64,000 bases of DNA from Candidatus Promineifilum breve (GTDB taxonomy: Bacteria; Chloroflexota; Anaerolineae; Promineifilales; Promineifilaceae). Positions 37,992 to 47,300 of the stretch are shown here, one piece after another. The translations under genes were made by a program, and so were the position numbers. A model generated the notes under the pieces. It saw only the letters and a list, made by a program, of their open reading frames with translations. It made no database searches and was not told the DNA's origin. Location of the stretch: the NCBI RefSeq assembly GCF_900066015.1, contig NZ_LN890655.1, positions 3,925,164-3,989,163 of the forward strand, written 5' to 3'. Position 1 is the stretch's first letter, and each line of letters opens with the position of its first letter.

Positions 37992-39383
37992 ATGAATTTC
38001 GACAGACAAGGCAATGTCCAGCGCTGGGCCGGGCGCGGGCTGATCGTGCTGGCCGCGCTGGCGCTGCTGGCGGCGCTGTGGCCCAATGCCCGATCGCTCT
38101 ATGCGCTGACCGGCGAGGAGGCGCTGCGTGGGCAGGTCGCCGGCGTGTTCCACTGGCTCAACACGGCCATTCGCCCGCAGCCCGATTTGCAACCGGCGGC
38201 CGTGGCCGGGTCGCCCTATGCCTTCCCGGCCGTGCCCGCCTTCGGGGTCAACACGTTCGTGGAGCAGGAAGCCGAGGAGGCCAAGCGCGCCCGTAGCCTG
38301 GACATGGCCGCCGCCGCCGGGCTACGCGTCGTGCGCCAGGAGTTCCCCTGGGAGGACATCGAAATTCACGACAAAGGGGATTTCGTTGACCGGCGCAACG
38401 ACTCGGCCGGGGTGGATGCCTGGGCCAAGTATGACCAGATCGTGGCGATGGCCGCGGAGCGCGATTTGACCGTCCTGGCCCGGCTGAGCAACCCGCCGGC
38501 CTGGAGCCGCGCCGCGGGCGACGAATTGGGCAGCAACGCCCCGCCCGACGACTTCAACGACTTCGGCGATTTCGCCGCCGCCGTGGCCGGGCGCTATCGC
38601 GGCCGCATCCGCTACTATCAGGTGTGGAACGAGCCAAACGGCAACGAGGAGTGGGGCTTGCAGGACGTTGACCCGGAGGCGTTCACAGCACTGCTATGCG
38701 TGGCCTACGCGCGCATCAAGGCCGCCGACCCTGACGCCGTGGTGCTGGCCGGGGCGCTGACGCCGACCGTAGCCAACGACGGCCGGCACATGAACGACCT
38801 GATCTTCCTGCAACGGATGTACGACGCCGGGGCGGGCGATTGCTTCGACGTGTTCTCGGCGCAGGGGTATGGGTTGTGGTCGGGGCCAACCGACCAGCGC
38901 CTGCGGCCGACAGTCATCAATTACCCCCACAATCTGTTCCTGCGCGACGTGATGACCCACAACGGCGACGCAGCCAAGCCCATCTGGATTAGCGAGATGG
39001 GCTGGAACGTGGCCCCCGACGACGTGCGACCCGACTTCGGCCGGGTGACGGAAGAGCAGCAGGCCCGCTACGCCGTGGAAGCGTTCCGCCGGGCGCAGGA
39101 GGAGTGGCCGTGGGTGGGCGTGACGAGCTATTGGTTCCTGCGGCGGCCGTCGGATAGCGAGGCGAGCCAGGCCTGGTACTACTTCCGTATGTTGGAGCCG
39201 GATTTCCGCGAGTTGCCGGTCTATGGGGCGGTGGCCGGCTACGCCACCAGCCAGCCGCAGCTATCGCCCATGCCCGACTGGCAATTTAGCTGGCAGCGGG
39301 CGCGGCCGTGGCTATTTTTGTTTGGGGCGGCGGTTCTGTTCTTCGCCCTGTTGCGCGCCCTGGCCCCGCGAGACCGCGTATGA
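37992..39383 (+). CDS. membrane-anchored glycoside hydrolase-like protein (clan GH-A type)
   Basis: 463 residues. An N-terminal hydrophobic helix (LIVLAALALLAALW) and a C-terminal one (PWLFLFGAAVLFFALLRAL) suggest a domain outside the membrane anchored at both ends. The barrel has YYQVWNEPNGNEEWG with a possible acid/base Glu and PIWISEMGWN with a possible nucleophile Glu, as in GH5/GH39-type enzymes. The stop overlaps the next gene by ATGA, so it is coupled to a GT39-like glycosyltransferase. Together they suggest assembly or trimming of a surface glycan; the substrate is unknown. Confidence 0.75.
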   Translation: MNFDRQGNVQRWAGRGLIVLAALALLAALWPNARSLYALTGEEALRGQVAGVFHWLNTAIRPQPDLQPAAVAGSPYAFPAVPAFGVNTFVEQEAEEAKRARSLDMAAAAGLRVVRQEFPWEDIEIHDKGDFVDRRNDSAGVDAWAKYDQIVAMAAERDLTVLARLSNPPAWSRAAGDELGSNAPPDDFNDFGDFAAAVAGRYRGRIRYYQVWNEPNGNEEWGLQDVDPEAFTALLCVAYARIKAADPDAVVLAGALTPTVANDGRHMNDLIFLQRMYDAGAGDCFDVFSAQGYGLWSGPTDQRLRPTVINYPHNLFLRDVMTHNGDAAKPIWISEMGWNVAPDDVRPDFGRVTEEQQARYAVEAFRRAQEEWPWVGVTSYWFLRRPSDSEASQAWYYFRMLEPDFRELPVYGAVAGYATSQPQLSPMPDWQFSWQRARPWLFLFGAAVLFFALLRALAPRDRV

Positions 39384-41305
39384 CGAAGCGGCGCGCGCTG
39401 CCGGCGGCCGTCTTCGTGCTGCTGCTGGCGACCTTCCTGCGTTTCCATCTGCTGGAAGCCCAATCCTTCTGGAACGACGAGGGCAACAGCGCTCGCCTCA
39501 GCGAGCGCAGCCTGCCCGCCATCCTGGAAGGCACGGCCAGCGACGTCCACCCGCCGCTCTACTACGTGTTGTTGCGCGGCTGGCGCGAGTTGGCCGGCGA
39601 GACGGAGTTCGGCCTGCGCTCGCTGTCGGCCTACGCGGGGGTGCTGACGGTGGCGATGGTGATGGCGTTGGGGGGCAGGGGAGCAGGGGGGCAGGGGAGC
39701 AGGGGGGCAGGGGAGCGGGGCGGGCCTCTGAATTCGTCATTCGTCATTCGTCATTCGTCATTCGCCCTAGCCGGTTTATTGGCCGCCGTCAGTCCGGTGC
39801 TGGTGTACTATAGCCAGGAGACGCGGATGTATGCTCTGCTGGCCCTGCTGGCGGGGCTGAGCGCGTGGGTGTTGCTGGTGTGGCTGGGTGGGGCGCGGCC
39901 GGGTTGGCGCTGGGCCGTGGCCTATGTCCTGCTACTGGCCGCCGGGCTATACACCCACTACTTTTTCCCGGCGGTCATCGCCGCGCAGGGGGTGGTGGCG
40001 GCGCTGTGGTGGTTGCGGCCGGAATGGGTGACGGGGCGCGCGGTGGCTGACGGCCGGGCGCGCCGCCTGGTGACCTGGTTGGGATTAGCGGCGGCGGCCA
40101 TAGCCCTCTATTTGCCGTGGCTGCCTATCTTCATCCGCCAGATCGGCGGCCGGGAAGGCGCGCCGGTGGCCCTGGCTGATTTCGCCGCCGAAAGCGCCCG
40201 CTGGCTGGTTCTGGGTAGCACCGTGGCCGCCGGCGAGGCGTCCTGGGCCATGATGGCCGCCGCCGGCTTGCTGCTGCTCGGCCTGGTGGTCGGTGGTCGG
40301 CGGTCGGCGGTCTCGCTTCTCCTCGCGGTCATCCCTCTGGCGCTGATGTTTCTTGTGGGCGCTACCGACCCGGCCTTTTTCAAATTCATGCTCGTCGTTG
40401 TCCCCTTCATGTTGGTGCTGATGGGGTTGGCCTGGCGGGCGCGCCGGCCGTGGAACGTTGTCCCCGCCGGGCTGATCGTGGCCGTGCTGGCCGGCAGCCT
40501 GCTATCGCTGGGCCATCTGTATGGCGATCCGGCCTTCGCCCGCGCCGACTATCGGGGCATGGCCGCCCGCATCGCCGCCGCGGCCCACCCCAACGCCGGC
40601 ATCATCCTCGTCGCCCCCAATCAGTGGGAGGCGTTCACCTATTACCACCGCGACGGCGCGCCGGTCTACCCGTTGCCGCGCGGCCGGCCCGACCCGGCCG
40701 TCGTCGAGCCGGAACTGGCCGCCATCGCCGCCGCCCACGACCGGCTCTACGTCCTCTTCTGGGGAGCGGAACAGCGCGACCCGCAGGGGATCATCGCGCA
40801 TTGGCTGGACGGCCACGCCTTCAAAGCTTCGGAGGAGTGGGTGGGCGACGTGCGTTTTGTGGTCTATGGGCTGTTGGGCGAACCGCCCGCCGCGCCGACA
40901 CCGAGCGGGGCGACCTTCGCCGGGCTGGACGGCGAGACGATCACCCTGCACGAATTCAACGTGTGGCCGGCCGCCGCCCAGGCCGGGGACGTGGTCGGCG
41001 CGCGGCTGCTGTGGTCGGCCGACGCCACGCCGCGCCGGGCCTACAAGGTGTTCCTCCACCTGCTGGACGAGACCGGCCAGGTCGTCGCCCAGCGCGACGG
41101 CGAGCCGGGCGGGGGGGCGCGGCCCACCACCGGCTGGATGGCCGGCGAACTGGTGACCGACAACCACGGCCTGCTGCTGCCACCCGACTTGCCGCCCGGC
41201 GACTATACGTTGCGGCTGGGGCTGTATGACGCGCTTGATCCAACAAGACGATTGGCAACAGGTGATGGGGACGGGCTGACATTGGGGACGATGACGGTTC
41301 GTTGA
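39380..41305 (+). CDS. polytopic GT39/ArnT-like glycosyltransferase with a repeat-encoded insert
   Basis: 641 residues with about ten hydrophobic helices. The first outside loop has SFWNDEGNSARLSE and SDVHPPLYYVLLRGW, the acidic and HPPLYY motifs of lipid-phosphosugar-dependent (GT-C) glycosyltransferases. The C-terminal 150 residues form a soluble beta-rich domain. Residues about 98-131 (39670-39772) are encoded by 8-nt and 7-nt tandem repeats and read as Gly/Arg-rich sequence then SFVIRHSSFA, placed between two membrane helices. The reading frame is kept. The ATG overlaps the upstream stop by 4 nt. Confidence 0.82.
   Translation: MTKRRALPAAVFVLLLATFLRFHLLEAQSFWNDEGNSARLSERSLPAILEGTASDVHPPLYYVLLRGWRELAGETEFGLRSLSAYAGVLTVAMVMALGGRGAGGQGSRGAGERGGPLNSSFVIRHSSFALAGLLAAVSPVLVYYSQETRMYALLALLAGLSAWVLLVWLGGARPGWRWAVAYVLLLAAGLYTHYFFPAVIAAQGVVAALWWLRPEWVTGRAVADGRARRLVTWLGLAAAAIALYLPWLPIFIRQIGGREGAPVALADFAAESARWLVLGSTVAAGEASWAMMAAAGLLLLGLVVGGRRSAVSLLLAVIPLALMFLVGATDPAFFKFMLVVVPFMLVLMGLAWRARRPWNVVPAGLIVAVLAGSLLSLGHLYGDPAFARADYRGMAARIAAAAHPNAGIILVAPNQWEAFTYYHRDGAPVYPLPRGRPDPAVVEPELAAIAAAHDRLYVLFWGAEQRDPQGIIAHWLDGHAFKASEEWVGDVRFVVYGLLGEPPAAPTPSGATFAGLDGETITLHEFNVWPAAAQAGDVVGARLLWSADATPRRAYKVFLHLLDETGQVVAQRDGEPGGGARPTTGWMAGELVTDNHGLLLPPDLPPGDYTLRLGLYDALDPTRRLATGDGDGLTLGTMTVR
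39670..39772. repeat. 8-nt plus 7-nt tandem repeats inside a coding sequence
   Basis: GGGGAGCA/GGGGGGCA-like octamers followed by four TCATTCG heptamers. They match the intergenic repeat types of the window but lie in frame within the GT39-like gene. Confidence 0.8.
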
Positions 41306-41320
41306 AATATTGCAAAATCA

Positions 41321-41349
41321 TTGCACGGTTCTCTCTGGCGGGCTAAGAT
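41321..41349 (+). promoter_or_regulatory. promoter of the giant lamin-tail repeat gene
   Basis: TTGCAC (41321-41326), 17-nt spacer, TAAGAT (41344-41349). The predicted leader of about 44 nt carries GGAGGTGG just before the GTG start at 41400. Confidence 0.5.
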
Positions 41350-41399
41350 CATTTCGCTTTCAACAGGCATGGGAAGGAACAATCATCTGGAGGTGGCTC

Positions 41400-44300
41400 G
41401 TGGGCGGTTCCACGGGTTGGGGGGCAGGCGGCCGTGGGGTGGCGCGCCTGTTGGTTACTCTGTTGGGCGCGCTGGTGGCCCTGGCGGCGCTGGGTGGGGC
41501 TGTGCGCACGGCCGGTCTGGCCGCCGCGCCTCTCGATGATGAGGCTCCCCAACTTTTGCAAGCTTATCCACCCGATGGGGCACAGCAGGTGCCTTGGGAA
41601 GCGGCCACCGATGGCTCCGTGACCGTCACCTTTAGCGAACCGGTGACCCTGACCGCCACCGCGCTGCAATTGTCCTGCGACCGCAGCCTGGATCATGCCT
41701 TCACTGCTCAGGGCGGCCCCATCACCTTCTCCTTCATCTCCGACCGCCCTTTCCTGCCCGGCGAATCGTGTACTTCGACCATGTTTGGCGTTGGGGTCAG
41801 TGACCACGACCTGGACGATCCGCCGGACTTGATGGTAAGAGACTTTAGGTGGTCGTTCCACACCAAGTCGGCGCACATCCTTATCAACGAAATAGACGCC
41901 CTCACCATCGGCGGCTCCGATGATTTCATCGAGCTATATGATGACGGCCAGGGCGCCACGCCCCTCGACGGCCTCACGCTCGTGCTCTATGGCGGCGCTG
42001 ACGCCTCGGTTTATATGGCCGAGGAGCTGGACGGCTATGGGACGGACGAGGCGGGCTATTTCGTTGCCGGGGCGAGTGGTGTGGCGGGTCGAGATTTTTT
42101 CCTGGCCAATGATGCGGTGAACGATGGGCCGGCGGCGGTGGCCATCTACAACGCGCCGGCCAGTGCCTTTCCCCATGACGCGCCGGTGAGTACCGAAAAC
42201 CTGATCGACGCCGTTGTCTATGGCCCGGCGGGGGCCGAATTGATGGCCTTGCTGGACGAAGGGCAAGTGCCGCTGGACGAAGGAAGCCGTGGCGTGGCCG
42301 CGGCCGATTCAAGCCAACGCTGTCCCAATGGCAGCGGCCACCCGCGACAGACGGCAGACTTCATCCAGAACACGCCCACCGCCGGGGAGGACAATCATTG
42401 CCATTACGATGCCGCGCCGGAGGTCATCACCACGACGCCCGCCGACGGCGCAACCGACGTGGCCCTCGACGCGCTGATCGATGTCGAGTTCAGCGAGCCG
42501 GTAGACCCTTCGCCAACCCCGTTGACCATCAATTGTTCAGTGACAGGCCCCCACAGCTATAGCATGACCGGCCATGGCACGACTTACCATTTCCAGGCGG
42601 ATGAGCCATTGGCCAAAGGGGAGACGTGCCTGGTGACGGTTCTGGCCGCGCAGATTAGCGATAGCGATACTGAAGACCCGCCGGACATACTCGAAGGCAT
42701 CTACAATTGGCAGTTCCAAACCGAAATCCCGGTGGCCGAGGGCATCCTCATCAACGAGATCGACGCCGACACGCCGGGGGTGGACGCGGCCGAATTCATC
42801 GAACTCTATGACGGCGGCGTGGGCAATACCTCACTCGACGGCTTGGCCGTGGTGCTGTTCAACGGCAACGACGACCGTAGTTACCTGACGGTTGATCTCG
42901 ACGGCTATTCGACCGATGCCGGCGGCTACTTCGTGCTGGGCAATGCCGCCGTCGTGGTAGACGGGGCGACATTGCCTGATGGCGCGCTGCAAAACGGCCC
43001 CGACGCGGCGGCCCTGGTCGCCGGCAGCGAGAGTGATTATCCCAACGGCACACCCGTCACCGCCACCGTCCCCATTGATGCCATCATCTATAGCCGGCCC
43101 GAAGACAACGACCCCGGCCTGCAACCCCTGTTGCTGCCCGATCAGCCGCAGGTCGATGAGAATGGGCGAGGCGAAGCCGACGCCCATTCCAACCAGCGCT
43201 GCCCCAACGGCGCGGGCGGGCCGCGTCATACCGCCGCCTACAAACAGAACAGCCCGACGCCCGGCGCGGTGAACGATTGCATTACCGATTTGCCGCCTGA
43301 GGTGGACGGCATGATCCCCGGCCGCGACGCGACCGGCGTCGGCATCGATACGCTGATCACCGTCGAATTCAGTGAGCCGGTGGCCGTGAAAAAGAAATGG
43401 CTCACGCTGGAATGTGACCGTTCAGGCGCACACACGATTCGTACCAGCGGCGGCCCGACGACTTACACGGTTGAGTTGGCCGATTCATTGGCGCACGCGG
43501 AAGAGTGCACGGCCACCATCGTCGCCGACCAGGTCAGTGACCGGGATCTGGACGATCCGCCGGACGTTATGGAGCACCCAAAGAGTTGGTCATTCACCAC
43601 CGCCGCTGCCCCGGCTGATTTCGTACTCATCAATGAGATCGACTCCGACACGCCCGGCAGCGACGCGGCCGAGTTTATCGAACTTTATGACGGCGGCGTG
43701 GGCCATACGGCGCTGGATGGTTTGAGCCTCGTCTTTTTCAACGGCAGCACCAACCTCTCCTACCGGGCCATCGACCTGGATGGGGCGACGACGGATAGGG
43801 ATGGGTATCTGCTGGTGGGTAATGCCGGCCTGTCCCCGGCTATTGTATTCGCCGACGGCACGCTACAGAACGGCCCGGACGCGGTGGCCCTCTACGCCGC
43901 CGATGCCGCGCAATTTCCAACCGACTCGCCGATTCGCCAGTCAGGCTTGCTGGACGCGATTGTCTATGGCGACGCGGCCGGCGTGACGCCGCAACTGCTG
44001 GCCCTTCTCCATATCGGGCAACTCCCGGTCGCTGAGGCTGGACGCGGCGCGGCCGATTTGCATTCCCTCCAGCGCTGCCCCAACGGCGCCGGCGGGCAGC
44101 GGAAAACGGCGAGCTATCTGCCCAATACGCCGACGCCCGGCGAACCAAGCAACTGCCAAACCGACGACGCGCCACAAGTTAGTACTGTAACCCCGCCGGC
44201 CGGGGCAACCGGCGTCTCGGTCTACGGCGGCCTAACCGTCGTCTTCAGTGAGCCGGTAACGCTGTCGGCGGGCGCGGTATCCCTTTCCTGTGGGACCGGC

Positions 44301-47300
44301 GGAGCGCGAGAGGTAACTACGGCCGGTGGCCCCCAAGCCTTTACCTTCTCGCCGAACACGCCGCTGGCCTATAACGATCAGTGCCAGGCGCGGATCACGG
44401 CCGCGCGGGTTAGTGACGCTGATTCGGCCGACCCGCCCGATCATCTCGCTCAGGATTACGTGTGGAGTTTCACCACGGGCAGTCCCCCGGCCGATACCAT
44501 CGTGATCAACGAGGTTGACGCCGATACACCCGGCAGCGATACCGCCGAATTCATTGAACTCTACGACGGCGGCCTCGGCCATACCGATCTGGCGGGGCTG
44601 GTGGTTGTGTTGTTCAACGGCAGCGATGATCGGTCGTACTTCGCCGCCGACCTGACGAGCGCCGCCACGAACGGCGCGGGCTATCTGCTTCTGGGGAACA
44701 GTGGGGTAGCTGGGAGTGCGGTAACGTTGCCCACCGGCAGCCTGCAAAATGGGGCCGATGCCGTGGCCCTCTACGCCGGCCGCGCGACCGACTTCCCCAA
44801 CGGCACGGTGCTCCATACCCGTGGACTGCTGGACGCCGTCGTCTACGGTACGGCTGACCCCGCCGACGCCGGATTGTTGGCGTTGTTGCTCAACGGCGAA
44901 GCGCAGATAGACGAAGCGGGGCGGGGCGCGGCCGATCAATTTTCCAGCGGGCGCTGCCCCGATGGCGCGGGCGGCCAACGGCGGTCGGGGGCCTTCCGCC
45001 AGGATTTGCCGACGCCGGGTACGCCCAATGGCTGCATCGCGGACAGTGCCCCGGCTGTCGAGAGCGTGTTCCCGGAAGATGGCGCGGCTGACGTGGCGCT
45101 GGACGATTCTCTGGCGATCAGCTTCACCGAGGATGTACAGACTGACTCAGACTGGTACGTTATCAACTGTGAAACCAGCGGCACGCATCCGGCGGAAACA
45201 ACCGGCGGCCCGCGACAAATAACCCTCAATCCCCATACACCGTTCGCCCCGCATGAGACGTGTGCGGTTAAGCTTTTTGCCGCCGCCATCCACGACACGG
45301 ATGCCGTCGATCCACCTGATCACCCGGCGGCCGATTATGAATGGTCGTTCACCACCGCCGCCGCCCCGGTCGATTTCGTATTGATCAACGAGTTCGATGC
45401 CAACACGCCCGGCAGCGATACACTGGAGTTCATTGAACTCTATGACGGCGGCCGTGGCGATACCGATCTGTCCGGATTGGTCGTTGTTTTTTGGAATGGT
45501 GCGGATCATCTCTCCTACCGGGCGATTGATCTGGACGGCTATCGTACCGACGCTGAGGGCTATTTGTTGTTGGGCAATACGGCGCTTCCAGGAGTGGACG
45601 TGACATTCGCCAATGGCGCGTTACAGAATGGGCCGGACGCCGTCGCCTTATTGGCCGGCAGCGCGGCTGACTTTCCATCGGGTTCGCCACTGCCCGCTGA
45701 TCGTGTCATCGACGCCGTCGTCTATGGCCCGGCTGCTTCACCGGACGCCGCTTTGCTGGAATTGCTCGATGCCGGCCAACCTCAGATCGACGAGGATGCT
45801 CGCGGCACGGCCGAGACTGACTCTCTACAACGCTGCCCCGACGGCGCCGGCGGCCCACGCCATACAGACGGCTATCGCGCCCACACCGCCACGCCGGGCA
45901 GCGCAAATCAATGCCCCAGCGACGCGCCACCGACCGTGGTAGCCGTTACGCCGCCGGACGGCGCGAGCGGCGTTCAGCCCGACACTAAGCTGACCGTCAG
46001 TTTTAGCGAAGATATAGCCCCTGTCGGGTCGTGGTTTGCGATCAGTTGCGCTGCCAGTGGAACGCATGGGGCGGCGATTACCGGTGGGCCGCGCGAGTTC
46101 ACTCTGACGCCGGACAACGCTTTTGGCGCGGGCGAAACCTGTGCCGTCACGCTATCGGGCGCGGCCATTCACGATGCCGACGCCGACGACCCGCCCGACA
46201 CGCTGGCCGCCAATTACCACTGGTCATTCCAGGTTGCGGCCCCGGTGTCCGAGGGGGTGCTCATCAATGAGATTGATGCCAACACGCCCGGCAGCGACAC
46301 ACTGGAGTTCATCGAACTGTATGACGGCGGCGCCGGTCATACCGATCTGTCCGGGTTGGTTGTAGTTTTTTGGAATGGTGGGGATGATCTTTCCTATTGG
46401 GCGATTGATTTGGACGGCTATCAAACCGACGCGGCGGGGCTATTGGTGTTAGGCAATGCCGCCGTGCCGGGTGTTGATCTACCGTTCGCGAACGGGGCGC
46501 TCCAGAATGGGCCGGATGCGGTCGCCTTGCTGGCCGGCAACGCGGCCGACATTCCGTCTGGTTCGCCCTTGCCCGATGCTAGCGTCATCGACGCCGTTGT
46601 CTATGGCCCGGCTGCTTCACCGGACGCCGCTTTGCTGGAATTGCTCGATGCCGGTCAAGCTCAGATCGACGAGGATGCGCGTGGCAAGGCCGAGACTGAC
46701 TCGCTGCAACGCTGCCCCGACGGCGCGGGCGGGCCACGCCATACAGATGGCTATCGCGCCAATACCGCCACGCCGGGCAGCGCGAATCAATGTCCCAATG
46801 ACACACCACCAACCGTTGTCGCCGTGACGCCGCTGGATGGCGCGACCGGTGTCGCGTCCACTTCGGCGTTGAGTGTTCATTTCAGTGAGGATGTGGCTCC
46901 GGTTGGGAAATGGTTCGCTATCGATTGCGCGCTGAGTGGGACGCACACGGCTACGGCCGTTGGTGGACCGCGCGAATTTACTCTGACGCCCGGCGTACCC
47001 TTTATCGGCGGTGAAACCTGCGCGGTCACTGTGTTGGCCGCGACCATCCACGATGCCGACGCCGATGATCCGCCCGATACACTGGCTGCCGATTACCATT
47101 GGTCGTTCCAGATCGCCAACCCAACGGCCGAGGGCGTGCTCATCAACGAAATTGATGCCAACACACCCGGTACCGATCGGGCCGAGTTCGTCGAGCTATA
47201 CGATGGCGGCGCAGGCCATACGTCGCTGGACGGGTTAGTCATCGTCCTATGGAACGGCAGCGACGATCGGGCTTATCGCGCGATCGATTTGGGCGGCTAT

